From Arbacia lixula (taxonomy: Eukaryota > Echinodermata > Echinoidea > Arbacioida > Arbaciidae): 64,000 nucleotides of DNA. Made by a program: the position numbers and the translations under genes. The notes beneath the pieces were generated by a model, which saw only the letters and a list, made by a program, of their open reading frames with translations, ran no database searches and was not told where the DNA came from. This document shows, piece by piece, positions 34,850-46,699 of this stretch; the stretch's first letter is position 1, and every line of letters starts with the position of its first letter. Where the stretch lies: positions 11,084,081-11,148,080 of the forward strand of contig OZ022591.1 of assembly GCA_963669155.1 (NCBI GenBank), in the 5' to 3' direction.

Positions 34850-35072
34850 GGATATCAGTACAATCTCAAAGAAAGTCGTAATCAAAAGCAAAAGTAAGTC
34901 CATCTTTAATTTTTATTCACCAAGACTAATATAACTTGGCTATTATGTCATCAAAATGGTGGTATACAAATTGGTGATCACACTTATTTCAATTGTTGCT
35001 TATATTTGATTTACTGGGAATTAGGTTATTACAAGATAGCATTATCATGTGCTGTTATTTCTATCTTTTTCA
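34850..35072 (+). repeat. direct repeat of about 230 bp, copy 2
   Basis: Partner of 33818-34052, about 1.03 kb downstream. The divergence between copies suggests an old duplication. Confidence 0.75.
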
Positions 35073-36756
35073 TAACTTGTGACCAAACTAGAATATAATC
35101 TCCCATATCCATTCCATTTGTTGCCACGGTATCTGATCATTTTGTGATGTGATCCTCATGCCCCAACCTTAGATTTAACTCTGTACATACCATGAATGTG
35201 TTTTTCCATCATTAATGCATATTAATCCCATTGAGCAGCACTGTATCTAGTGAATGAAATGTTAAACTAAATTCAATGACATTAAAATGCAAGAAACTTT
35301 CTGCAGTATTCGGCCTAGTGGAACAAGTATCTTGAAGCATTGTGGTTCAGTGAAGAGAGCGGCCATCAGCGCGTTGTAAATGAATGATATAATCCTGTCT
35401 ACAACCCAAGTACACATAAACAATGCATTCTAATTATATGAAGACTTGGAATAACTGTTTCACAAAATGATTGTTCCTTTTATTAGACCCTGTCTATCTT
35501 CTATCAAATTACACTTACAAAAATAAAATACTGCCCTCTGCAGTATGAATTATAAGGATTCATGGTTATATTCTTAGGCCTTTTACATAAATACAAAGTC
35601 ACACTGTCATAAGTCAACCAGATTTGTGAAAAAAATTGTAGCCAGGATGAATTGATCACAGGATCACAGGGATATAAGTTATAAAGATATCTGTATAGGC
35701 CGACACATTGACATACATGCAAGTAATTTCCTCTCTTCCATGTACAAACAAAATCCTCACGATTGCACACACACAATTCAGAAAATCTCCTGGTAACCCA
35801 TCAGCAACAAGTTAAATTCAGACAATTAATATCCTCCATAAAACCCTGGCCAGTCGATGGAAGAAATCTTTTTCATAGCTTGAATTAATAAACACTCCCA
35901 TAATGCCTTTGGGGATCAGGAAAGAAGCTGCTAGCAGCCTTTCCTGATCCCGAGACACAAATTTCCCTCCCGGCGGGGGACTGTCAGCCAGAAAATACAA
36001 ACAAATGAAAAACAAAAAAAAGTGATGTGCTGAAAAACGTCTGACCGTCCAAGTTTGTGAGTCGACTGAGGGATTACCCTGTCTACATATGCTCCACGAT
36101 TAACTCTCTCTCGGCCAGACAGGGATAATACCATCTGTATAACATTGGTTTTACCTGTTTCTACTTAAAAATAGTTAAAATGTTAGTTCACGAAAGTTTC
36201 ACTATGGAAGTTTCACAAGTGGTTGATAGTCTTCTCACAAACAGACCTTTTTTTCCGAAAAAGTTTCTCTCATGTTTGAGTAAAATTTCACAGAAACCAT
36301 GGCAATGTGATAAATCTAGCCATTGTGCTGTCAATATCCAGGATGTAGTCTAGTTTATATTCTTAAAATAAAAGTCCCCCACCGAGGTTTTGTATCCTCC
36401 AAAAGAGGATATCCCGCTGAAACTCATGATATCTTCTCACAATGTCAGTAACCCTAACGCTCCTAAAAATAGAACAATGAACTCAGACAGAAAGTATGTA
36501 TGAAAGTGCTGTCAATTGAAAACCATGTTTCTTAAGTTCATGAGCGATAAAACAGTTCATTGTAATTAGAAACTCTTTTCCTCTTGCAATATGGGCAAAA
36601 CTAGGTTGGTTTTCATAAGGCAAATTACAACATTTCGATATTGATTTAGTTTTTTTTTTTTATTAAACACATTGAAATTAATGCAAATCGATACCAATTA
36701 AACTTCGCTCCCTGTAATGTCTGAAACAAATGCAGTATAATCATTGATGACAAGTA
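35073..36756. other. no gene seen
   Basis: AT-rich. The minus-strand frames at 35818-36015 and 35931-36134 overlap a patch of mixed composition but match nothing that I know. Confidence 0.45.
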
Positions 36757-36987
36757 CACTGCAGCTCAAAGGAATTGGCATAGGTAAACGGAAAGGGAAG
36801 AAAGGGAAGGAGCCTCAGTTTTAAACCACGGCATATTTTGTCAATTTAAGCATGAGACACAATGCTTTAGCCTCAAAAGCATCACGTTTCATGCTGAACT
36901 GGAAAAAATATACCGCGGTTTAAAACTGAGGCTCCTTCCCTTTCTTCCCTTTCCCTTTACCTATGCCAATTCCTTTGAGCTATAGTG
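36757..36987. mobile_element. 231-bp MITE with about 75-bp inverted arms, Tc1/mariner-like TA duplication
   Basis: The left arm begins cactgcagctcaaaggaatt and the right arm ends with its near-complement. TA flanks both sides (36755-36756 and 36988-36989). The arms include a pyrimidine/purine stretch (gggaagaaagggaagg) and cctcagttttaaacc. No coding potential. Confidence 0.82.
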
Positions 36988-39900
36988 TACATGGCCAACT
37001 ACAAATAATTCCATCTTCCATGACAAATGTCTTAAGTATCATAATGCTCTGATGTAAGTCCCCAAGGACTCTCCAATGTCCAAAACAGCCTAGAATCAAA
37101 GACTACATATCGCCAGCCACTGACTGAGGTTCTGTCCACGTCTGGTCCTTTGTCTCAAACAGAACTTGATGTTTCTCATCACCTCTCTATTTGTTCTTGA
37201 CGTTTTTGTCAACAAAGTCGTTGCGGATAATGAAATGATGAGGAGCTTTGGGTCAGAAACCACGGGGGATCTCGGATCGGTTTTGGGATAAAATTAGAGT
37301 AGTGTGGTCTAGATTTCATGTGGGTGTAAGTGTATGTGGTCTAGGTACTAATTGTATGTTAGCTGAATCACTATTATAAGAAACATGAGGTAACAGGAAA
37401 TGATGCATCTTTAATGTGGTTTTCTCAGGGATGAACTATACTGTTTTCTCTTGTAAATCAACATACTGTCACATAGTAGAGAGGATATTTTTCTCAGGAT
37501 TTCATTGGACAACCAACAAGAACATAGAGGCAATAGTTATCCTTCAATTCATTGCAATTGTGTGCACTCTGATTGAAGATTTCAGCTATATGTGTGTGAA
37601 ACAAAAGGCCCTTGTCGTATTCTTTTCCATATAGTTATATTTTACAAGAACATAAATATAAAGTACATTTCTTTGCTTGCTGCAGGACATTAAACCAAAT
37701 TATTTGACAAAACTACACACGTAACTTTCACCTTAAGGCAGATTTCAAACAAAATTAATAAAAGTATTACATATAAAGTTAGGTAGGGCCCCCCCCCCCC
37801 CCCCCCCCATCAAGAACTTTTCAGTGTGAATAATTCAACCCTAAATATGAGGGACCTGGACGGAACAATGCAATTGCAGCAATCAAACGCAATGATCGTA
37901 GGAAGGGATCAGCTACCAAATCTGTCATCAAATTAACGACTTCTGGGTCTCTCCTTGCTCGTCCAATCAGCCATAAATGGACCCCTAGCAACCACCAACT
38001 AGCGGCAGGAAAACGAACCCCTGCAGTGGCTCCTTTACAAGTTTAAAAGAAGAGTTTTTATTCAGAGATTATTGAGATTTTTCCATTCATACATGGAGGC
38101 CTGATTGAATAGTTGGGATTTATTTTTCAATCTATAAAGGGCTCTACTCTATTTTTTTCTGACTGGGGGGGGGGGGGGGTTCTTATGTCCTTTTTTCAGA
38201 GTTTTTCTGTCTTTTATTTTTTTTTAAATTTTATGGGTCCGGTGGGTACTGGGCACCTGCCAATTTAAAGCCCAGACACATGAATGCTCTATTCGTCTCC
38301 AACATTTTTATAGTCTTTAGTCTCCATTTATCCATCATCAACACAGCCTTCTGAATTCCTCTGAATATCATTATCTGTGAAGACATCAGTTGTAAAAGGT
38401 ATGCACTTGCATAAAGGTTTAATCTCTGATTTTTTTATGAACATTGTTTCCTTTTGCATCCAATTTTGCATATTTATGCTAAATGGTTTATGATGAGCAA
38501 GGACACACCAATCACTAGACGAGGCTTAATCTCACTTGTGGTTCTTTCAGTGGAATAGAAATTAGCCCACATGGATCTTCACAAAGTTACAATAAAAAGA
38601 GAAATGCTCTGATGGAGTGTTGGTGATAACGACAATGTGACTCTGCATGCATGGCACGTACAACTGTCACACTTTGATGGGAACACCCCTCACTCTGGAC
38701 GTAACAAAGTTTTCTCATTTCCCCTGATTGAGAGAGGGGAATTGGGGCTAATTAACGGCCGGAGGGGTTTTCCTCTAAAGAAATTAAGTTAGACCTCAAA
38801 TTGATTGACCCCATGTGGAACTTTTTTTGGAATGGTCTTGCACTTTGAGATAAGTTTGAAATACCCCCTTGTTGTTTGGTACTTTAACCAATGGACAATT
38901 CCATGTTGATGGAAAGATGTCATTCAGTATTGGCTTAAAAAGATTTCTCATAACTTGAATGCAGAATGAAAGTTCAGCGCTTAATCAAAGAAACGAAAGT
39001 CTTGCTTCAAATATTTGAACTGAAGTACTTAAAGCATGCTTACTTTACACAAATGGAAGGAAGAAATTATTTATTTTGCTTCTAGGGCTATTATTTCATG
39101 GCTCCAAAAGGGGGGTATTTAAAAGAAATTTGACGGGATTATTATGCCCTCAGGGGCTAGTTCTTCAAGCTCAACACTATTAACAATATACAGTGTTGGA
39201 ATTAGGATGAAAATATTCGCCTCATATTCTTCAAGGGGAATTTTATTTTGTTTAATGTCCTGGCAGTTTGGGGTTATTTTGATAAATACCAAGGTAAAAT
39301 CATGCTTAGTCTCCATGAATAATTTCCCCTAATTTGATTCAGAAACACTACATGCATGTCTATAAATCATTCTGTTACCATGGTAAGGCCTCAATGTAAA
39401 CTTTCAATAAACATGGACAACTGTTGGGATTACCAACATCGACAGGCCTCAACAACAAATTGTATAATGGGGTTATTTACTTTAAAAATACACTGAAGCT
39501 GAAAATGTACTGATATTTGGCAAAAATAGATGAGCTATTTTAAGGGGAGAAATTTAATAGGATACTACTTTCGTATTTGTTTTTGCATGAGCAGAGTCAA
39601 GAATTCAGTTAATAAAGTGATTTGCTAAAGGTTGTGTATGAGGTGTGTGATCCCTACAGTATCATAAACAGGATTTGAAAGAATCAGTTTTGTTGTTTCG
39701 CCAAATACCAGCACTTGTTTATTGCTTTCTTACTTAGCTCATGACGTGACAAATGTGATATTTTGGGATGAAATTCAATCGATAATACAATTTGATGCTC
39801 AGAAACAGGACACTGGAATTACGGATGGAAACACATGGTGTAGACTGGATATAAATCAATATTTGCCTACATTTTGTAAGCGGATTTTGTGAGCCACAAG

Positions 39901-41970
39901 CAGCTTCCTCCTCTTATTTCGCTCATTTAAAAAAAAATGTATATCCAAAGTATTCCACAGGAAATAAACCTGATAGCCAATATATTGTTATACATTTTAT
40001 CCCAAAGGATGAAATTTAAGACCGTCTTAAATATAGGTGAATGTTACTTCTATTGCTCCACCTATGGCGTCTAACTGCAACATTTAATTTCACACATTTA
40101 GAACATTATCATAACCTGCCCACATGAAACAAATAAGTTACTGTGTGGTATCATAGTAAATATGTTGAACTCTCATACCCAGAGGGCTGACAAAGTTACT
40201 AAAATCTTATCTTATCTCATCTCGTGTTTTATTGTTTGTGTTATTTTAGTTTTATTTCACACCCACACATACACTGTACCCTGTGTACATGAATTAACCT
40301 TTGTATGTAGTGATTGTAAGTCTGGGATTTGTATTGCATCGCCGATTGCCTATCAAACACAGGAAGTGATTGGAGGTAGTTGTTTCCGTTGGTTGCAAAA
40401 CCAGCTGACCCTTCAGAATTAACTGCAAAATTTGTTAGTGTATCAACTTGATGAATTGGAAGAATGTGCAAACTAAATTGTAAATGATGAGATTATTTAT
40501 TTGCATTTATATATATGTATATGCATTACATACTTGCAATTTCACCTCTCCATTTCCAAGAAGTTTTAGAGCTGAAATTTTGATATCTGTGTTTAACATT
40601 TAAAAATAAGTATTCTCATGCAATTTGTTTTTATTCTTCGTTGTACGGTACTTCCATGAATTACAAATTATTATGAATCATGAATTTTCTAACTGAATTG
40701 ATTATTCTGCATTAATGTGTTTTAGGATAAAATCCTTTGTAATATCAAACACACCGACAAACAAATGGAGAGAAATGCATTTGCACACCGTGTGTTTTCC
40801 TTTTCTTTATGACACTTCATCACAAACATGCATTCAAGATGTTGCGGCAAGTGTGTGAACTTGATACAAAACGTGAGTGTAAAGACACTCCCAGTAATTG
40901 ACACCGAATGAAAGAAGTATAGCTGATAATGACTTGCCTGAACAATCAAATCCCGATGGGGGATATTCAATGAATTCTCACAAGGGGAACACAGAAATCT
41001 GGCGCTCGCTTGGGAGATTTATCATCCCCGCCACGCTCACTACGAAAGACTTATTATAACTCCCGACTCCATCCCGCTGAATTTACGTCACAGAGATTTC
41101 AGTTTTTGATGCGGTCCTTCTTTTCATGAGGAAGCTGTGATATGAGAGAAGGCTCATAAATTATTGTGTGGGGGGAGAGAGATGGAGATGGCGAAGAGGT
41201 CAAGTTGTGGCTGTCACGTTTGCAGTCGATTCTCATTATGTAGCATTAATATTTCAGCATGGAGAAGATACATCTTTATTGCCAAAAACCCACATAACTT
41301 CACCCACACCATACCAGCTATTTCAAAATTAATGTATCACATGTTTTTTTGTATGGAATGTGTTGGATAATTTTTGTTTTGATCATAATGATATCACAAG
41401 GGGCAAAGAAGTATTTTATTTTGTTTGATTTCTACATTAACTATCATGGTGAAAACATTCATTTTTGGTCCAATTTTTTCTTATAAAAAACATCATTTTC
41501 TGTATGGAATGTGGATAATTTTGGCTTGATCACATTAATATTACAAGGGCCAAAGGTTTTTGATTTCTTCAATTTGTGTGCACCTTTTTCTCATAAAAAG
41601 CAAAAGAAATATGAATAGCTAAAATAGGTTTTATTAAGCCATAATGTTCTTTTCATGAATCCAGTCCTGGTTATTCAAGTAACATTATGTAAGCATTACA
41701 GATGCTGCTTGTGTTAAAATCTTTTTCACATCGAGAATCACATGTGTTTTTTGACTCCAGGGTAGTCCTAGAAATCAACTTGAGGATCATTGTTTTTTCC
41801 CAGGGCTCTGGCACTCCATCCAATTTAATAATCATGAACAAGAAGCTGCGCTTGCATGTCACTGTGTGGGTATTTCTGCTCCTGGATAGGAGAGAGTATG
41901 TTTTTTACAGGATGACAAAGAGACAGCTGGAGTGCTAAATCAGCATGATACCAGGGCAATCATACTAGCC
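36988..41970. other. no gene seen
   Basis: AT-rich stretch. A C run (37789-37808) and a G run (38166-38179) are present. The frames listed by length here (for example 37416-37634, 39119-39316, 40162-40422, 40722-40970) show no recognised domain or conserved splice pattern. It may be intronic sequence of the calsyntenin gene, whose next exons would lie at these lower coordinates. Confidence 0.45.
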
Positions 41971-42115
41971 CTGGCAGAGAGACAGAGAGCGAGAGAGACA
42001 GAGAGAGAGAGAGACAGAGAGAGAGACAGAGAGAGAGACAGAGAGAGAGACAGAGAAAGTGACAGAGAGAGACAGAGAAAGTGACAGAGAGACACAGAGA
42101 GAGACAGAGAGAGAC

Positions 42116-42148
<33 letters not shown>

Positions 42149-42159
42149 CAGAGAGAGAG

Positions 42160-42190
<31 letters not shown>

Positions 42191-42382
42191 CAGAAAAACA
42201 GAGAGAGAGAGAGAGAGAGAGATTGAGGGAGAAGTGGAGAGAGAGAGAGAGAAAGATTGAGGGAGAAGTGGAGAGAGAGAAAGATTGAGAGAGAAGTGGA
42301 GAGAGAGAAAGATTGAGAGAGAAGTGGAGAGAGAGATAGACTGAGGGAGAAGTGGAGAGAGAGAGCAAAGGAGACAGAGAGT
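41971..42382. repeat. GA-rich minisatellite (gagaca, gagaga, ttgagggagaagtgga units)
   Basis: The left part is gagaca/gaga repeats. The right part (42221-42362) contains several copies of a 33-35-bp unit including agattgag.gagaagtggagag. Minus-strand frames of up to 183 codons are Ser/Leu-only and not genes. Confidence 0.92.
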
Positions 42383-42718
42383 GACTGACAGAGAGGAAAG
42401 AGAGTTTCCAACAAACCTTTTACAATAGAAAAAAATGGAACAAAATCCACTTTGCTAAAAAAATAAATGCATGTAATAACACCCTGTACACTGCTCAAAA
42501 TAGGTGCAATTAACATTATGCATGTATCTTTTTAGCCTCGCAACAATGATGTAAAGTGGAGAAATTGCCACTTTACTACATGCACTGCACCAAGTGTTAG
42601 AAAGCATTGTTCCACATACCATAGAGATATAGAGAGGGTAAGAAATAGTTTTTGTGCACAACCAGGACAGTGCACTGTTTGTTCTCAGATTTTCCCCTTC
42701 TTGCATTCCATTGTATAC

Positions 42719-42727
42719 CCCCCCCCC

Positions 42728-42786
<59 letters not shown>
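42719..42786. repeat. C run followed by (CT)n microsatellite
   Basis: Ten C at 42719-42728, then about 28 CT dinucleotides. Confidence 0.92.
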
Positions 42787-42790
<4 letters not shown>

Positions 42791-44270
42791 CTGCGTTGTG
42801 TAGCTGATCATTATGGGATTTATGTTGTGTGTTCTTGGTCACTGGTCCATGTCGCTGTCAAGTGGGGGAAGGGTACAAGGGGATATTATGGGATGGATTG
42901 TAAAAATGGTTTGGGTGGGTTGGAAAAGGGACAAGGGAAATGTGCCTCTTTTCCGTGGCTGCACTCACTGAGTGAAGTTGTGTTTTGGATACAGGGGAGA
43001 AAGATGGCACCAGGGAGAGGGAAGGTGGCTCCCTGGTTGCAGTTTTGCAGCTTGGCAGCAGTGTACATATTCTAGTCTGTGTGTAGTTGGTAGAAAGTAG
43101 GTTGTATCTACATCTAAACAATAACTGTGAACATAATGGCCCGGCCCAGAAGAACAATCCTGCAAGATGATTTCCCTGTTTGGAGATAGGGACGACCTAT
43201 ACAACATGGACGCTATCCATTTGTCATTGTTTCGTCACTGCTGATTGAGCTACGTACAGCATCGTGGAGGAGCAGCGCAGGTCAGAGTCGAGCGTACTAC
43301 TAGCGATGATCCTCGTCATAACTGATGACCATTCAACTGTGATGGCGCGCAATGGAGCACGTGGGAGGCGCTAGAAGTCGACGAGGAGGACCAGTTCGGG
43401 AACGAGTCGGCATCTCTGAAGACGTAGATGTCGCGCGAGTTTCGGTTTACTCGTTTGAGCGTTTGATTCTACGGGATATAGGAGTTTGGGACTGGTTTCG
43501 GCTGCTGTTTGGCGTATTCTGTATAATTGCTTGTTCTCAGTTCGATACAATAATGATTACCCTTTGCAAAGTAACAGATTTGTACAATTTTAGGCAATTA
43601 AATCTCCTGATAGAGCCATTTACATCTGCATATGTCAATTGGTGTTCATTTCATGTGATATGAGTCTTTATTTGTAAGATAGCGAACCTCGCCTTACAAT
43701 GATATACAGGTATTCGCAAATGGTCTAGTTACTCAGCATCATTTACACCACAGACTTTGAATTCGACCAACTTGTCAGTTACTTCCTTTCATCAGCAATG
43801 TAGAATACATGTGCACGAGATTGGCCTCGGACACTTCAAAGTGGTTGTGGTAAAAAGGAAGAAGCGTAGGGGGCGATAACCAAGCGGGGACACACATACA
43901 CAGCCACAGTCCCAGATACTGTAATTGGTGCGGGCGCTTCAGGAAACTCTCAATGAGGATGCATTCAGATTGGTTTGTAGATTGCACGGGAGGAGTCCTT
44001 GCGCTACTAATTCCACGGTGTGAACTAAATTTCACCGAAATCACGCGCTCCCCTCGTTTCTTTCTTAGTCCAGCCAAGTCACGAGACAGTGCCTCTTTCC
44101 CCAAATGATATTCTCTTTAAGAAAGTGACACGTGCCCCTTTTTTTTAGACTATTTCTCTGCTTCAAAATCAAACAAATATTTTAAAAAATAAACCTGTAG
44201 TAACCTCCCTTGCACGTCTATACAGGTCATGCAGGTTGCATAGGCACCATTCATCTGTTGACCCCCCGTA
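42787..44270. other. no gene assigned; GC-richer patches at 43180-43460 and 43860-44100
   Basis: 43352-43663 (plus) is an open frame of 103 codons starting MEHVGGARSRRGG with an Arg-rich start. I cannot assign a family, and the second half becomes hydrophobic in AT-rich sequence. Patches of this kind could be a promoter with an untranslated first exon or a decayed transposon. Confidence 0.3.
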
Positions 44271-44480
44271 CCTCAAGCACCCCCCCCCCCCCAGTACCTA
44301 AAGCACCCCCCTCCCCCCCCCCCCCCCCCCATCCATCCCAGCTCCACCCATACTACCACACTGGAACATTAATACTCGAACTTGCACTTCTGTACAGGTT
44401 GCATGGGCACGATTCACCTATTGAACACTCCCCTCCCCTAGAGCCTCCCCTCTCTGCCCTCCCCCCCCCCCATCCTAGCT
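44271..44480. repeat. C-rich tract with long C runs
   Basis: Runs of C at 44279-44292, 44316-44330 and 44461-44471 between similar segments (ggtcatgcaggttgcataggcac, gtacaggttgcatgggcac). These suggest a local duplication of about 180 bases. Confidence 0.7.
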
Positions 44481-45274
44481 TCACCCACACTGTAACATTA
44501 ATACTCTCACTTGCACTCCTGCACAGACGGTCACAGTCAACATTAGCTTTTCGTCATGCTCGCTCACGAAGTCGCATGTCTGCGTAACCTTATCTCCCCC
44601 TTTACAACCCACCATCTCAAAAGAAGTCCACCCGTCTTGCCCTCCTTCTCCCTTCTTCCTCCCGAAATTAAATACCAATAACCCTGCTCTTCTTTTGTCC
44701 AAATGTCGGTAAACATCTCGGCGGAATAATTCATTGACAGCAAATTTCGCAACCAGAATTTGGGACTTTTCTCTGAAGAAATATCACGTGTTTGTAAGCT
44801 TAAGGCTCTGAATGGGCAGGCCCACACATCCATGGTTTATTCCAAATCAAGAGGAATTTTATTGGGGCACGTACACGTTTGGACAAATTGTAGTTTTGTT
44901 ACGGAAACTTGAACTGTTCGTCCTTTGTGACAATTGCATTTTTCTTGGGAGACCAACATGTGCTTTGACAATGCTGTTTTTTTTTCATTGGGGGACAAAA
45001 AGAAGAGAAAATACACCATATTCCTCAAACAGAGAGAGCACAAGAATGACAACCTACTTTTGATTTCACACGCAGAGTCATTGCCCTTTCACTAACCAGC
45101 ATTTCCTGAAAACGATGTCCATGACTTTACAACACTTACGATTCAAACACGTTTAGCAACGTGCCCTTTTTCATACCAACTACCACCTGCAAACATATCA
45201 GCATAATATTGACTACATGGACTACTTGTCAATCTAAATAATTCATGGCGTGCCCTTTTAAATTCCACCCAATA

Positions 45275-46151
45275 CAGGGAAACCCCGTTATAACGAGCAC
45301 GGGTATAGCGAGAACCCTGCTATTACGAGGACATTTCTTGGGTCCCGATTTTTCTTCCATAGACCTCTGTGCATTCTGTTTTTATATAACGAGATCGGCT
45401 ATAGCGAAATTTCTGCTATAGCGAGGCAAATTCCCAGCCCAAGAATAAAGAAAAAGAAAGGAAATTGACTCCGTTATTACGAGAAATCCCTTCATCCACG
45501 CCGCCCAGCGAGGGAAATGCAACAACAGCACAGGCAATTTTCTTCGCGCCGTTAAACGCTGATCACACACACACCGTTCAAGAATCCACACACACACACA
45601 ACCACACATGCATACGTCCACATTACATGCGTGCGGTACTGCCAGAGCCGTATCTCTATCCGGCTCTAGGTACTGCACGCCCCCCGCGCGCAACAATCAA
45701 CACAGTCCCGCTCACGCAACACACTTACATGGCAGAAGCCTCTGAACACGTGTGACGCCGCGCGTGTACGACCGCGGCCGCGCATGCATGCAGATAGCGT
45801 TCAATGATCATTCATTGCTAACACGCAGTCATGACGGCAGGCGCGGCCGGGTAACTGGGCCTCCCCGCTGCTTTTTGTCGTCGGTAAACGGAGGTGTTGG
45901 AAGTGTCATTTATTTACATTTTCAACTGTGCTGTTAGATATTTTAGTGAATTTTTAGGTCATGAATTCAGTTTAGAATGCTTGCAAAGCCATTTATATTA
46001 CAGTCCTAGCGGTAAATATGTTATTGTTTGTATAGTCCTATAGATGCATTTGTTTCTGTATGTTTTGATCATGTACTGATATAGCGAGCAATCGGCTATA
46101 GCGAGGAAAAAGTGTGGGTCCCGTCCCCCTCGTTATAACGGGGTTTCCCTG
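45275..46151. mobile_element. 877-bp pogo/Tigger-like non-autonomous transposon
   Basis: The ends are exact 23-base inverted repeats beginning CAGGGAAACCCCGTTATAAC, each flanked by TA (45273-45274 and 46152-46153). Subterminal tatagcga/tataacga motifs repeat in both halves. Cag...cccgttataacga ends with TA duplication are typical of Tc1/mariner-superfamily pogo/Tigger elements. The interior (45500-45900) is GC-rich with a short CA run and no transposase. Confidence 0.83.
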
Positions 46152-46490
46152 TACCTGCAAAAAAGATATATCAGCTAAATATTGACTGTGGACTGTTTTT
46201 CAATCCACACCATTTATCTGTAAGAACACGATAATGAACTATTCATCCTGAGTCAAATGAAGCAATTACCAAAGCAGTCTGTTTATATCTCTCATTCCAA
46301 CATATACAACAATTCCATAACAAGTCTTTTATGTCTGATAATTCAATTTACTTGATTACACTCACAGATGTCACACACATGACATAAGAGTACTCGAACA
46401 TGTCTAATTCACACAAACACATACACGTACAACAGCCACTCGTTTTATCCATCAAGCACACCGAGGGGGAACAAAACACCAAATTCCTAC

Positions 46491-46699
46491 CTTTAATATC
46501 GATATTAAACGGCATCCCGGGCGTAAGAATGTCGTAGCTGCAGATTGTTGCGAACCCCGGTGAACAATCGTCATCTACCGCTTGAATCTGCAGGAATTTA
46601 TGTGGCGTATTCCCTTCTTCCACTGTGGCTTTGTACGAATTTTGCACAAATCTTGGCTTGTTATTATTAGCATCTCGCATTCTTATGTGAACCAGAGCT
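46491..46699 (-). CDS. calsyntenin, next exon: linker and start of the second cadherin repeat (partial gene)
   Basis: This 209-bp exon encodes about 69 residues. They begin ALVHIRMRDANNNKPRF, the linker that ends one cadherin repeat (compare DxNDNxP) and starts the next. They continue through SYKATVEEGN, LQIQAVDDDCSPGFATICSYDILTP and PFNID. The VDDDCSP...ICSYDILTP block is highly characteristic of calsyntenin cadherin repeat 2. The acceptor reads cttttctcctgcag (AG at 46700-46701) and the donor is GTAGGA (46485-46490). The first base completes an ACA (Thr) codon begun by the upstream exon, so the two exons join in frame. The exon ends one base into a codon, probably Gly. The following exon, expected to finish repeat 2 and enter the LG-like region, was not found at lower coordinates. 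I see no stop codon or frameshift inside the exon. Confidence 0.88.

Noticed and set aside
41965-42516. 183-codon minus-strand open frame
   Set aside because: It is the translation of a GA-rich minisatellite into Ser/Leu strings, with no domain or codon pattern of a gene.
43352-43663. 103-codon frame starting MEHVGGARSRRGG
   Set aside because: No family recognised, the composition changes halfway, and there is no splice or poly(A) evidence. Kept only as a note in the region entry.
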